64,000 nucleotides of DNA from assembly GCA_964636405.1 (NCBI GenBank), contig CAZWSI010000001.1:79635-143634 (forward strand), in the 5' to 3' direction. The notes under the pieces are model-generated. The model was not told the origin of the DNA. It was given only the letters and a program-made list of their open reading frames with translations, and did not search any database. The position numbers were made by a program, and so were the translations under genes. This document shows positions 7,202 to 16,287 of the stretch, piece after piece. Every line of letters begins with the position of its first letter. Position 1 is the stretch's first letter. Source of the stretch: CAZKGE01 sp964636405. Lineage in GTDB: Bacteria; Bacillota; Clostridia; Christensenellales; CAG-138.

Positions 7202-8167
7202 ATGCGCGCGGGCGCCGTGGGCATTGATACAAGCAGTTATACCACCTCCGTGGCGTTTGCATGCCAAACGGAAGGGCTTGCGGAAGGCATCGTTTTTGAA
7301 GAAAGAACGGTGCTTTCGGTGCCTTTGGGCGGCCGTGGACTGCGTCAAAGCGACGCCTGCTTTCAGCATGTGCGCAATCTGCCGCAGCTCACCGACGCGC
7401 TCTTTGCGGCCGTAGATCCGGCTTCGATTTCCGCCGTGGCCGTGTCCGCGCGCCCCACGGACGCGCCGGATTCCTATATGCCCGTGTTTCTGGCCGGACG
7501 GACGGCGGCCAAGGCGATTGCGGGGGCGCTGCGCGTGCCGCTTGTGGAAACCACGCACCAGCGCGGGCATATCCGCGCGGCGCTGATTGGGAACGAGGCT
7601 CTTTTTGGGCGGGAGCGGATTGCCGCGCTGCACCTTTCGGGCGGCACGACGGATCTGCTTTCCGTGGAAACAAGCGGCGGCGCGCTGGGCGAGGTGCGCT
7701 GCTTTGGCCGCTCGACCGATCTGCACGCGGGGCAGCTTGTGGATCGCGTGGGCGTGGCGCTGGGCCTGCCCTTTCCGGCGGGGCCCGCGCTGGAAAAGCT
7801 CGCCGCCTCCGCCGGGGATTCCGGCTTGCGCGTGCCTGCGTCGGTTTCCGGCACAGACTGCTCCTTTTCGGGCGCGGAGAGCCAATTGCAGCGCTGCATC
7901 GCGGCAGGCGAAGCGCCCGGGCGCGTGGCGTATGCGGTATACGATCTGCTCGCGCGCACGGTGGAGAAGCTCCTGCGCAACGCCTGCGCAAAGCAAAGCT
8001 TTTCCGCGCTGCTGCTCTGCGGCGGCGTGACGTCAAGCCCGCTTTTCAACGCGCTATTGCGCGCGCGCTGCGACCTCCCCCTTTATAGCGCGCAGCCGCG
8101 CTTTGCCTCGGACAACGCGGCGGGCGCGGCGCTTCTGGGCCTCGCCCATTCGGAGAAGCGCGCGTGA
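7202..8167 (+). CDS. TsaD/Kae1-family (peptidase M22-like) paralogue
   Basis: A 321-residue ASKHA-fold protein related to TsaD, the subunit that makes the threonylcarbamoyl-adenosine of tRNA. It keeps the family start GIDTSSYTTSVAF and an HxxxH metal motif (HQRGH near residue 121). The signature usually written SGGHT reads SGGTT (LHLSGGTTDL), and the protein is shorter than genuine TsaD. Clostridia often carry such a paralogue beside nusB and xseA; its substrate is unknown. Start ATG 7202 is four bases after nusB. Not confidently the tRNA enzyme. Confidence 0.75.
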   Translation: MRAGAVGIDTSSYTTSVAFACQTEGLAEGIVFEERTVLSVPLGGRGLRQSDACFQHVRNLPQLTDALFAAVDPASISAVAVSARPTDAPDSYMPVFLAGRTAAKAIAGALRVPLVETTHQRGHIRAALIGNEALFGRERIAALHLSGGTTDLLSVETSGGALGEVRCFGRSTDLHAGQLVDRVGVALGLPFPAGPALEKLAASAGDSGLRVPASVSGTDCSFSGAESQLQRCIAAGEAPGRVAYAVYDLLARTVEKLLRNACAKQSFSALLLCGGVTSSPLFNALLRARCDLPLYSAQPRFASDNAAGAALLGLAHSEKRA

Positions 8168-9420
8168 GCGGGCCGACGATGCGCGAAACGGTCGGCACGC
8201 TTACCGTTTCGAGGCTCAACGCGTATGTCGGCGAGCTGCTTTCCTGCGATCCCATTTTGCGCGAGCTTTCCGTGGAGGGAGAGCTTTCGGGCTTTCATAA
8301 GCACAGCTCCGGCCATCTGTATTTTACGGTAAAGGACGCGTCGGCCGCCGTGCGCTGCGTTATGTTCCGGCGGGAGGCGCTCTCGCTCCGTTTTGCGCCG
8401 CTCGACGGCATGCGGGTCGTATTGGATTGCTCCGCGTCCCTTTATGCGCGCGACGGAAGCTTTCAGCTCTATGTAAGGCGGATGGAAAAGCAGGGCGCGG
8501 GCGCGCTCTTTGCGCGGTTTATCGCCCTAAAGGAAGCGCTCGCGGCGGAGGGGCTGTTCGATCCGGCGAAAAAAAGGCCCATTCCCTTTCTGCCGGGGCG
8601 CGTGGGCGTTATCACCAGCGGCACGGGCGCTGCGTTGCAGGATATTCAAAACGTGATCCGCAGGCGCTTTCCGCAAATGGATATCGTCGTATGCCCCGTG
8701 CAGGTGCAGGGCGCGGAGGCGGCCGGGCAGATTGCGCGCGCGCTCCGGCTTATGAATCAGCGCCGCGCGGCGGACGTGCTCATCGTGGGCCGGGGCGGCG
8801 GTAGCGCCGAGGATCTGTGGGCGTTCAACGAGGAGCTGGTCGCCCGCGCCATCGCGCAAAGCGACATCCCCGTCATCAGCGCGGTGGGGCACGAAACGGA
8901 TTTTACCATCGCGGATTTTGCGGCGGATCTGCGCGCGCCCACGCCGTCTGCGGCGGCGGAGCTTGCGGTTCCCGATTATGCGGCCTGCCGCGCGCAGCTT
9001 GCGCACGATCGCGTGCGGCTTGCCCGCTCGCTTCCGCAATTCCTTGCGCGGCGGCGCGACGCGCTGCGGCTGCTTGCCTGCGCGCTCGCCACGGAGCGCC
9101 CCCGGCGCGCGGTTTTTGAAGCGCGGCAAACGCTGGACGAGCTGCAAGGGCGGCTGCTTCGCGCTTTAAGCGCCTCGCTCGATGCGGCGCGCACCCGGCT
9201 TTCCGCGCGCGGGGCGCGTTTAGGCGCGCTCGATCCGCGCGCGGTGCTTACGCGCGGCTACGCCATCCTCACAAACGCGGCTGGGCAAAGCCTGCGCTCG
9301 GCTTCGGATGCGGCGAAAGGCGATTTGGTTTACGCGCGGCTTGCCGACGGGCGCATCGCGGCGCGCGTGGAGGAAGTGGAAAAATCGGGTGAAAGGGAAA
9401 GGGACGGATCATGGCTGTAA
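8164..9420 (+). CDS. xseA: Exodeoxyribonuclease VII large subunit
   Basis: A 418-residue XseA: an N-terminal OB fold (TVSRLNAYVGELL, then SGFHKHSSGHLYFTVKD), the catalytic core with GVITSGTGAALQDIQNVIRRRFP and VGRGGGSAEDLWAFN, then a long helical stalk and a short C-terminal domain. The enzyme degrades single-stranded DNA with XseB. I used GTG 8164, which overlaps the preceding stop by four bases; ATG 8179 is an equally plausible start. A small-subunit gene follows in overlap. Confidence 0.96.
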   Translation: MSGPTMRETVGTLTVSRLNAYVGELLSCDPILRELSVEGELSGFHKHSSGHLYFTVKDASAAVRCVMFRREALSLRFAPLDGMRVVLDCSASLYARDGSFQLYVRRMEKQGAGALFARFIALKEALAAEGLFDPAKKRPIPFLPGRVGVITSGTGAALQDIQNVIRRRFPQMDIVVCPVQVQGAEAAGQIARALRLMNQRRAADVLIVGRGGGSAEDLWAFNEELVARAIAQSDIPVISAVGHETDFTIADFAADLRAPTPSAAAELAVPDYAACRAQLAHDRVRLARSLPQFLARRRDALRLLACALATERPRRAVFEARQTLDELQGRLLRALSASLDAARTRLSARGARLGALDPRAVLTRGYAILTNAAGQSLRSASDAAKGDLVYARLADGRIAARVEEVEKSGERERDGSWL

Positions 9421-9626
9421 AGCAAAAGCGCTCCTATGAGGAGATCGTCGCGGAGCTGGAAAAAACAATCGCGCAGCTCGAGGCAGGCAGCCTCCCGCTT
9501 TCGGATATGCTCACGCTCTATGAGCGCGGCGCAGCGCTGGCAAAGGAGGCAGGCGCGCTTCTCGACGGCTACGAGGCGCGGCTTACCGAGCTGGCGCTTC
9601 CAACGGAGGGGAACGATGGAATTTAA
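9411..9626 (+). CDS. xseB: Exodeoxyribonuclease VII small subunit
   Basis: A 71-residue helical hairpin with the family pattern SYEEIVAELEKTIAQLEAGSL and a following helix DMLTLYERGAALAKEA. It binds the XseA stalk. Overlaps xseA by ten bases and ispA by eleven, so all three are co-translated. Confidence 0.95.
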   Translation: MAVKQKRSYEEIVAELEKTIAQLEAGSLPLSDMLTLYERGAALAKEAGALLDGYEARLTELALPTEGNDGI

Positions 9627-10461
9627 CATGGCCCTGTCCCGGTACGCGTTTTTGACGGAGGAACGGCTGAAAACGGACATGGACGCGCTCAACGCGCCGC
9701 CCATTTTGGCGGATTCCATGCGCTACAGCCTGCTTTCGGGGGGCAAAAGACTGCGGCCCGCGCTCTGCCTTGCAAGCTGCGAGCTCTGCGGCGGGCGCGC
9801 GGAGGACGCGCTGAGCTGCGCGGCGGCGCTGGAGATGATCCATTGCTATTCCCTTGTGCACGACGATCTGCCCGCCATGGACAACGATACTTTGCGGCGC
9901 GGCCGCCCCACAAACCATGTCGTGTTCGGGGAGGCCAACGCCATTTTGGCGGGCGACGGCCTGCTTTCTCTGGCCTTCCGGCTGCTCGCGGCGGACGCGC
10001 GGCCGGAGGCTGCGCTGGAAATTGCCGCGGGCGCGTTCGACATGGTATCGGGCCAGAGCATGGATATCAACGCGGCGGGCGAGGCGGCCCAGCTTCCGCT
10101 CATTCATAAAAAAAAGACCGGCGCGCTCTTTCTTGCGGCCGTGCGCGCGGGCGCGCGGTGCGCGGGCGCGGACGGCGGGCAGCTTGGGGCGCTAAGCGAA
10201 TTTGCCGAGGCGTTCGGCCTGCTTTTTCAGATTACGGACGATATCCTCGACGCGTGCGGCAGCGCGGCGGCGCTGGGCAAATCCGTAGGCAAGGACGCGG
10301 CGGCGGACAAGCTGACCTTCGTTACGCTGCTGGGCGTGGAGGGCGCGCGCGCGGCGGCGGCGGAAGCGGCGGAACGGGCGCTTACATCGCTCCTCTCCTT
10401 CGGCGCGGACGCGGCTTTTTTCCAGTCGCTGATACAAACGACCCTTTGGCGGGAAAAGTAA
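9616..10461 (+). CDS. ispA: Short-chain polyprenyl diphosphate synthase (farnesyl diphosphate synthase)
   Basis: A 281-residue trans-prenyltransferase with both aspartate-rich motifs: DDLPAMDND in the first half and DDILD in the second, plus the GGKRLRP substrate motif near residue 40. It condenses IPP with DMAPP/GPP, most likely to farnesyl diphosphate. Start ATG 9616 follows GGAGGGGAACG inside the end of xseB. Next to dxs, so both ends of precursor isoprenoid synthesis are co-transcribed. Confidence 0.93.
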   Translation: MEFNMALSRYAFLTEERLKTDMDALNAPPILADSMRYSLLSGGKRLRPALCLASCELCGGRAEDALSCAAALEMIHCYSLVHDDLPAMDNDTLRRGRPTNHVVFGEANAILAGDGLLSLAFRLLAADARPEAALEIAAGAFDMVSGQSMDINAAGEAAQLPLIHKKKTGALFLAAVRAGARCAGADGGQLGALSEFAEAFGLLFQITDDILDACGSAAALGKSVGKDAAADKLTFVTLLGVEGARAAAAEAAERALTSLLSFGADAAFFQSLIQTTLWREK

Positions 10462-10477
10462 ACGTAAAGGAAGCATC

Positions 10478-12346
10478 ATGGAACAGCATCCCATTCTTGA
10501 CTCGATCTCCGGTCCGGCGGACCTGAAACGCCTTCCCGAAAAGGCGCTGCCCGTCCTCGCTGCGGAGATACGGGATTACATGATCGATACGCTCTCGCAC
10601 ACGGGCGGGCATCTTGCCTCGAGCCTGGGCGCGGTGGAGCTCATCATCGCCATGCACCGCGTGTTCGACAGCCCGACGGACAAGCTGGTTTTCGACGTGG
10701 GGCATCAGGCGTACGCGCACAAGATCTTAACCGGCCGGCGCGAGGCGTTTCTTTCCCTGCGCAAGAAGGACGGCCTTTCGGGCTTCCCGAAGCGCTCGGA
10801 AAGCGAGCACGATTCGTTCAACACGGGCCACGCGACCACCTCCATTTCGGCGGCGCTGGGCATGGCGCGGGGCATGGCCCTCACGCATAGCAAGGGCGTT
10901 GCGGTCGCCCTCGCGGGCGACGGCGCCATGACCGGCGGCATGGCCTACGAAGCGCTCAACGACGCGGGGCAGGCCGATTTGCCGCTCATCGTCATCCTCA
11001 ACGATAACGATATGTCCATCGCGAAAAACGTGGGCGCTTTGCGGCGGCAGCTCAACAACATGCGCATCAACAAGGGGTATATCCGCTTTAAACGCTGGCT
11101 TGTGCGCGCGCTGGACACAGGCCGCGTGGGCAAGTGGCTCTCCCGGCACATGGAGCGCTTTAAAAACCGCATCAAAAACTTCCTTTTGCCCGACCTGCTC
11201 TTTGAGGAGATGGGCTTTATCTATCTGGGGCCCATCGACGGGCACAATATTCCGGAGCTGATTCGCGTGCTCACGCGCGCAAAGGAGATTCACGCGCCGG
11301 TCGTCGTGCACGCCGTCACCATCAAGGGCCGGGGCTATGCCTTTTCCGAGGACGATCCTGAAAAGTTCCACGGCGTCGCGCCCTTTTCCATCGATACGGG
11401 CGCGGTGGAAAGCGTCGTGCAAAAATCCAATTCCGAGCTCTTTGGCGACGCCATGCTGGCGCTTGCCAAAGGAGACGCGCGCGTCGCGGCCGTTACGGCG
11501 GCCATGCCGCTGGGCACGGGCCTTACGCGCTTTGCGGAACGCTTCCCGGAGCGGTTTTTCGACGTAGGCATCGCCGAGGAGCACGCCGTCACCATGGCGG
11601 CGGGCATGGCGGCTGTGGGCCTGCGGCCGGTCGTAGCCATCTATTCCACCTTTTTGCAGCGCGCCTACGATCAGGTGCTGCACGATGTGGCGCTGCAAAG
11701 GCTGCCCGTCGTGCTGGCCGTGGATCGGGCGGGGCTTGTGGGTGAGGACGGCGAAACGCATCAGGGCATCTTCGACGTCGCCTTTTTGCTCACCGTGCCG
11801 GGGCTGACGATCTATTCGCCCGCCTCGCAGCAGGAGCTGGTGCACGCGCTGAACACGGCCGTGGAGCGCGGGGAGCCCGCCGCCGTCCGCTACAACCGGG
11901 GGCGGCTCATGCAGCTTGCTTCCGGCGTGCCCATGGCGCCCGGCGTGTGGGAGGAGCTGCTGCCCATCTCCGCTTGCACGGTCGTCGCCACGGGCTGCAT
12001 GGTCGCGTCCGCGCTGCCCGTGTGCAGGGAATTCGGCGCGGGGCTTGTCAACGCGCGTACCATACGGCCCATGGACGAGCCTATGCTCGATGAAATCGCG
12101 CGGCGCAGCAAGCGCGTGGTGGTCGTGGAGGACGGCATCGTGGCCTTTGGCGATAAGGTGCGCGCGCGGCTTGCGGGGCTATCGGTCACCACGCTCGGCG
12201 CGCCGGTCATGGCCGTGCCGCAAGGCAGCATTGCCGAGCAGCGCGCGCTCTGCGGCCTTACGCAAGCGGATATTGAAAACGCGGTGCGCGGAGAGGCCTG
12301 TAAGCAAGACGCGGCGGAGCGGGAGGAAGGTTTGGAAGAAGCATGA
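10478..12346 (+). CDS. dxs: 1-deoxy-D-xylulose-5-phosphate synthase
   Basis: A 622-residue thiamine-diphosphate enzyme, first step of the MEP isoprenoid route. N-terminal TPP domain with VFDVGHQAYAHKILTGR and the GDGAMTGGMAYEALN Mg-TPP motif (around residue 150), central pyrimidine-binding transketolase domain with VGIAEEHAV, and a C-terminal transketolase domain. Length is normal. Overlaps tlyA by four bases. Confidence 0.97.
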   Translation: MEQHPILDSISGPADLKRLPEKALPVLAAEIRDYMIDTLSHTGGHLASSLGAVELIIAMHRVFDSPTDKLVFDVGHQAYAHKILTGRREAFLSLRKKDGLSGFPKRSESEHDSFNTGHATTSISAALGMARGMALTHSKGVAVALAGDGAMTGGMAYEALNDAGQADLPLIVILNDNDMSIAKNVGALRRQLNNMRINKGYIRFKRWLVRALDTGRVGKWLSRHMERFKNRIKNFLLPDLLFEEMGFIYLGPIDGHNIPELIRVLTRAKEIHAPVVVHAVTIKGRGYAFSEDDPEKFHGVAPFSIDTGAVESVVQKSNSELFGDAMLALAKGDARVAAVTAAMPLGTGLTRFAERFPERFFDVGIAEEHAVTMAAGMAAVGLRPVVAIYSTFLQRAYDQVLHDVALQRLPVVLAVDRAGLVGEDGETHQGIFDVAFLLTVPGLTIYSPASQQELVHALNTAVERGEPAAVRYNRGRLMQLASGVPMAPGVWEELLPISACTVVATGCMVASALPVCREFGAGLVNARTIRPMDEPMLDEIARRSKRVVVVEDGIVAFGDKVRARLAGLSVTTLGAPVMAVPQGSIAEQRALCGLTQADIENAVRGEACKQDAAEREEGLEEA

Positions 12347-13161
12347 AGAAACGCCTTGACGCGCTGCTTCTTGAACGCGGGCTTTGCCAAAGCCGCGAGC
12401 GCGCCCGCGCGATGATCATGGCGGGCGAGGTGCGCGTGGCGGGCCGGCCGGAGACAAAATGCGGCGCGCAGTTTGCAGAGGACGCGGAGCTTGCCGTCAC
12501 GGGCGCGGCGCTGCCCTTTGTGAGCCGGGGCGGGCTCAAGCTGCAAAAGGCGCTCGCCGTGTTTCCCATCGATTTAACGGGCCGGGTCTGCGCGGACGTG
12601 GGCGCGTCCACGGGCGGCTTTACGGACTGCATGCTGCAAAGCGGCGCTTTGCGGGTGTATGCCATCGACGTGGGCTACGGGCAGCTTGATTGGAAGCTGC
12701 GCAGCGACGCGCGCGTGATTGTGATGGAGCGCACAAACGCGCGCTTCATGGAGCCAAGCTGGTTTGAAGCCGCGCCGTCGTTTGCTTCCGTGGACGTTTC
12801 GTTCATTTCGCTTGCGCTCATCGTGCCGCCGCTTTTTCGCTGTCTTTCGGAAAGCGCGGAGGCGGTGACGCTCGTTAAACCCCAATTTGAGGCGGGCCGT
12901 GCGGAGGTCGGCAAGCACGGCGTGGTGCGGGATGCCGCCGTGCACGCGCGCGTGCTGCGGCAAGCGCGCGATATGGCGGCCGCCGCGGGCTTTGTCCCTG
13001 CGGGGGTAAGCTTTTCCCCCATCACGGGCCCGCAGGGCAATATTGAGTTCCTGCTCCGGCTTTGCAAGGGCGCGGCAACGGAAGATATAGTTTATGCAGC
13101 CGCCGTTTCCGATGAAGCCATACAAGATGTAGTGGTTGAAGCGCATAGGACATGCATATAA
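12343..13161 (+). CDS. tlyA: TlyA-family rRNA 2'-O-methyltransferase
   Basis: A 272-residue protein with an N-terminal S4 RNA-binding domain (1-60, RLDALLLERGLCQSRERARAMI) and an FtsJ/RrmJ-like methyltransferase domain with the SAM motif DVGASTGGFTDCML around residue 85. TlyA homologues methylate 16S and 23S rRNA. The region before recN in Firmicutes commonly carries this gene with nadK and argR. Starts in a four-base overlap with dxs. Confidence 0.92.
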   Translation: MKKRLDALLLERGLCQSRERARAMIMAGEVRVAGRPETKCGAQFAEDAELAVTGAALPFVSRGGLKLQKALAVFPIDLTGRVCADVGASTGGFTDCMLQSGALRVYAIDVGYGQLDWKLRSDARVIVMERTNARFMEPSWFEAAPSFASVDVSFISLALIVPPLFRCLSESAEAVTLVKPQFEAGRAEVGKHGVVRDAAVHARVLRQARDMAAAAGFVPAGVSFSPITGPQGNIEFLLRLCKGAATEDIVYAAAVSDEAIQDVVVEAHRTCI

Positions 13162-13183
13162 AACAAAAATATTCATTTTATCC

Positions 13184-13212
13184 TTGTTTTTTGGCACGCG
13201 GGGTTGTATAAT
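13184..13212 (+). promoter_or_regulatory. Promoter ahead of nadK
   Basis: TTGTTT (13184-13189), 17 bp, consensus TATAAT (13207-13212), in a sharply AT-rich pocket at the end of tlyA. Transcription would start near 13219, only about seven bases before the likely nadK ATG, so the message would have almost no leader. Confidence 0.65.
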
Positions 13213-13225
13213 GTGTGAACAGTTT

Positions 13226-14035
13226 ATGAATAAGCAGCCAAAGCCGCCGCGCATCGGCGTGGCGGTCAATCCTGAAAAAGAGGGCGCCTTTCCCATCCGT
13301 GACGCGCTTATGGCGCGCGCCGGGGCGTATGGGATCGAATGCCTGCCCGTTTCGGACGCGGCGGCGCTCACGCCAGAAGGCGGGCTCTGCGCGCTTGTGG
13401 TGATCGGCGGTGACGGCTCGATCCTCCGCTTTGCGGCGGCGGCCTCCGCCTTGGCGCTCCCCCTGCTCGGCGTAAACCTCGGGCGGGTGGGCTTTCTCAG
13501 CGAAATCATGCCCGGCGAGCTGGACGCCGCGCTCGCGCGCCTCGCGCGCGGGGATTACCGTGTGGAAACGCGCATGATGCTCGTCTGCCGGGTGAACGGC
13601 GGCGAGGCGGTGCACTGCCTCAACGACGTGCTGGTATTCAAGCATCAGTTTTCAGGCACGGCGGAGGTGGACGTAGCCGTCGGCGGCAAGAGGGTGGGCA
13701 AGCTGTTTTGCGACGGCATCATCGCCGCCACGCCCACCGGCTCCACTGCCTATTCGCTCTCGGCGGGCGGGCCTGTTGTCGCACCGGGACTCGACGCCAT
13801 GCTTATCACGCCCGTGTGCTCTCACACGCTGCACCTGCGGCCCATCGTGGCCGCGCCGGACGCGGAGGCTGTCTTTACCATCCGGGGCCCGGGCATGGTG
13901 GCGGCGGATGGGGAGCGGGTGCAGGCGCTTTCCGCGGGGGACCGCGTAACGATCACACGCTCGCCGCGCGTGGCGCGCTTTATCCGCTTTGGCGAGGAAA
14001 ATGTATTTGACCTGATACACGAGAAACTTTCCTGA
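13226..14035 (+). CDS. nadK: NAD kinase
   Basis: A 269-residue ATP-NAD kinase making NADP. It shows RIGVAVNPEKEGA at the N-terminus, the GGDGSILR nucleotide motif (around residue 60), LNDVLVFKH and the ATPTGSTAYSLSAGGPVV block. I chose ATG 13226 because it starts next to the family N-terminus and is the first in-frame ATG downstream of the promoter; no clear SD precedes it. ATG 13211 lies inside the -10 hexamer and could only be used from read-through mRNA. Confidence 0.95.
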   Translation: MNKQPKPPRIGVAVNPEKEGAFPIRDALMARAGAYGIECLPVSDAAALTPEGGLCALVVIGGDGSILRFAAAASALALPLLGVNLGRVGFLSEIMPGELDAALARLARGDYRVETRMMLVCRVNGGEAVHCLNDVLVFKHQFSGTAEVDVAVGGKRVGKLFCDGIIAATPTGSTAYSLSAGGPVVAPGLDAMLITPVCSHTLHLRPIVAAPDAEAVFTIRGPGMVAADGERVQALSAGDRVTITRSPRVARFIRFGEENVFDLIHEKLS

Positions 14036-14069
14036 ACAACCACAGGGTGGGAAACAAAGGGGAACCGAC

Positions 14070-14519
14070 ATGAAAACGAACCGTCATGCCATGATCACGA
14101 GGCTGATCGCGACCCAGAACATTGAAACGCAGGAGGAGCTTGCGGGCGTGCTCCGCGAGCACGGCTACAGCGTAACCCAGGCCACGGTATCGCGCGATAT
14201 CAAGGAGCTGCGCCTCATTAAGGTGCTCACGCCCGAGGGGCGCTATCGCTACGCCACGGTGGAAAAGGCCGAGGCGGATATGCAGGAGCGCTTTATCCGC
14301 ATGTTTGGCAACTGCGTCCTGTCCGTCACGGCGGCGGGCAACCTCATCGTGATCAAGACCATCACGGGCTCCGCGTCGGCGGCGGCGGAGGCGGTGGATT
14401 CGCTCAAGTGGCCGGATATTCTCGGCACCATCGCGGGGGACAACACCATCTTTATCGCCGTGCGCGACGGCAGGCAGGTGCAGGAAATCGTCAAGCGCTT
14501 CCAAAAAATGATGAAATAG
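14070..14519 (+). CDS. argR: Arginine repressor ArgR/AhrC
   Basis: A 149-residue ArgR with an N-terminal winged helix (ETQEELAGVLREHGYSVTQATVSRDIKELRLIKV) quoted here in parts, and a C-terminal arginine-binding oligomerisation domain with GTIAGDNTIFI. It controls arginine synthesis and breakdown. Located directly upstream of recN, the conserved Firmicutes arrangement. SD AAAGGGGAACC. Confidence 0.96.
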   Translation: MKTNRHAMITRLIATQNIETQEELAGVLREHGYSVTQATVSRDIKELRLIKVLTPEGRYRYATVEKAEADMQERFIRMFGNCVLSVTAAGNLIVIKTITGSASAAAEAVDSLKWPDILGTIAGDNTIFIAVRDGRQVQEIVKRFQKMMK

Positions 14520-14543
14520 CCCGCCAAAAAGGAGATAGCACCC

Positions 14544-16226
14544 TTGCTCAAAGCGTTGCGCATCCGAAACGTTGCGCTCATCGAAGAACTGGACATGGAG
14601 TGGTTTGCCGGACTCTCGGTGCTCACGGGCGAAACGGGCGCGGGCAAATCCATAATGATCGAGGCCCTCAACTTTGTGCTGGGCGAGCGCGCAAGCCGCG
14701 AGCTGATTCAAAGCGGCGCGCAGAAGGCGGCGGTAGAGGCCGTCTTTTCGCTTGCGGAGGGGGAGCCTGTTACCCGCGTTTTGACGGAATACGAGCTGCT
14801 GCCCGAGGACGGGGAGCTGCTTTTGTATCGGGAGCTGTCCCTTTCCGGCAAGGGCGTGTGCCGCGTGGGCGGCGCGCCCGTAACAACCGCCATGCTCAAG
14901 GAGATCGGCGACGAGCTGGTGGATATCCACGGCCAGCACCAACACCAGCAATTGCTCAATCCCAAGCTGCACATCGGCCTGCTGGACGCGTTTTCCGGCC
15001 CGGAGGCCCTTTCGCTGCGTGAACGCACGGCCGTGGCGCATGCGGAAATGAAGCGGGCGGAGCAGGCGCTTTCCAGCTCGCACATGGATCAGCGGGATCG
15101 CGAGCGCCGCTGCGATTTGCTCGCCTACCAGCTCAAGGAGATCGACGGCGCGGACCTTACGGATGGCGAGGAGGAGACCCTTGCCGAGGAACGCGACCGC
15201 CTGGTTAACGCGCAGGCCATACTCTCCGCGCTTGAGCAGGGCGCGGAGGCGCTCTCGGGGGATTCCGCCGCGCTTTCCCTGCTTGCGGGCGCGATGCACG
15301 CGCTTACGGGCGTGCGCGCGTATCACAAGGACTACGCCGACGCGGCGGATCGGCTGTCGGAGGCCTACTATTCGCTTGAGGACGTGGCCGCGACCCTCCG
15401 GGATCTGCGCGAAGGCTTTTCCTTCGACCCGGAGCAGCTCGACCGGCTTGCGTGGCGGCTCGACCTGATCCATTCGCTGAAGCGCAAATATGGCGGCAGC
15501 ATCGCGGAGATTCTCGCCTTCCGGGACAAGATCGCCGCTGAACTGGAGGAATTGTCCGGCGTAGAGGAGCGGCGCGAGGCGCTGGAAAGGGCGTACGAAG
15601 CCGCGCGCACGGCCTACGGCGCGCTGGCGGAGGCGCTTTCCCGGCTGCGGCACGCGGCGGCGGAGCGGCTTTCCGGGGCGCTTTTGCCCAACATGGCCGA
15701 TTTGGGCATGCCCAACGCGTCCTTTTCCGTGGCGTTTACGGCCCTGCCCGTGGAGGAGGGGCGCGCAAACGGCGTGGACGCGGTGGAGTTTTTGCTTTCC
15801 ACCAACCGGGGCGAGCCGGAAAAGCCGCTCTCCAAAGTTGCGTCCGGCGGCGAGGTTTCCCGCATCATGCTGGTCTTTAAAACCGCGCTCGCGCATGCCG
15901 GCGGCATTCCGACCATGGTATTCGACGAAATCGACAGCGGCATCAGCGGCCGCGTAGGCACGGCCGTGGCCGTGAAAATGCAGGAGCTCGCGCAGACCCA
16001 ACAGGTTTTGTGCATCACACATCTGCCGCAGATCGCGGCCTTTGCCGACAGGCAGTACCTTGTGCACAAGGAGACGCGCGGCGAACAAACCCGCTCCACC
16101 GCAACGCTGCTAGACGGCGCGCAGCGCGTACAGGAGGTCGCCCGCATCATGGGCGGCGAAAACGATCCCATCGCGCTCGAGCACGCAAGGCGGCTCATCG
16201 CGACCGCGCGGACAAAACAGGCTTAG
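14544..16226 (+). CDS. recN: DNA repair protein RecN
   Basis: A 560-residue SMC-like ATPase acting early in double-strand-break repair. N-terminal Walker A GETGAGKS (near residue 30), long coiled-coil middle, C-terminal signature KVASGGEVSRIML and Walker B VFDEIDSGISG. The start is a TTG at 14544 preceded by AAGGAGATAGC; no better ATG is nearby, and LKALRIRNVALIEE is the family N-terminus. Confidence 0.97.
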   Translation: MLKALRIRNVALIEELDMEWFAGLSVLTGETGAGKSIMIEALNFVLGERASRELIQSGAQKAAVEAVFSLAEGEPVTRVLTEYELLPEDGELLLYRELSLSGKGVCRVGGAPVTTAMLKEIGDELVDIHGQHQHQQLLNPKLHIGLLDAFSGPEALSLRERTAVAHAEMKRAEQALSSSHMDQRDRERRCDLLAYQLKEIDGADLTDGEEETLAEERDRLVNAQAILSALEQGAEALSGDSAALSLLAGAMHALTGVRAYHKDYADAADRLSEAYYSLEDVAATLRDLREGFSFDPEQLDRLAWRLDLIHSLKRKYGGSIAEILAFRDKIAAELEELSGVEERREALERAYEAARTAYGALAEALSRLRHAAAERLSGALLPNMADLGMPNASFSVAFTALPVEEGRANGVDAVEFLLSTNRGEPEKPLSKVASGGEVSRIMLVFKTALAHAGGIPTMVFDEIDSGISGRVGTAVAVKMQELAQTQQVLCITHLPQIAAFADRQYLVHKETRGEQTRSTATLLDGAQRVQEVARIMGGENDPIALEHARRLIATARTKQA

Positions 16227-16232
16227 GCCGCC

Positions 16233-16257
16233 TATACGGGCAAATGGCGCCCGTATA
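16233..16257. repeat. Perfect inverted repeat between recN and spoIVB
   Basis: TATACGGGC (16233-16241) and GCCCGTATA (16249-16257) form a perfect 9-bp stem with a 7-base loop. No T-run follows, so it is more likely an operator or an mRNA-stabilising hairpin than a terminator. It sits 30 bp before the spoIVB start. Confidence 0.6.
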
Positions 16258-16287
16258 CAATTGACCGCTTCATGCAAAGCTAAGCCC

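Noticed and set aside
13980..16088. A long open frame on the minus strand opposite recN, and similar long frames opposite the penicillin-binding protein, uvrB and others
   Set aside because: They mirror well-recognised genes in a GC-rich sequence, have no family pattern and are rich in Arg/Ala/Pro/His; they are shadows.
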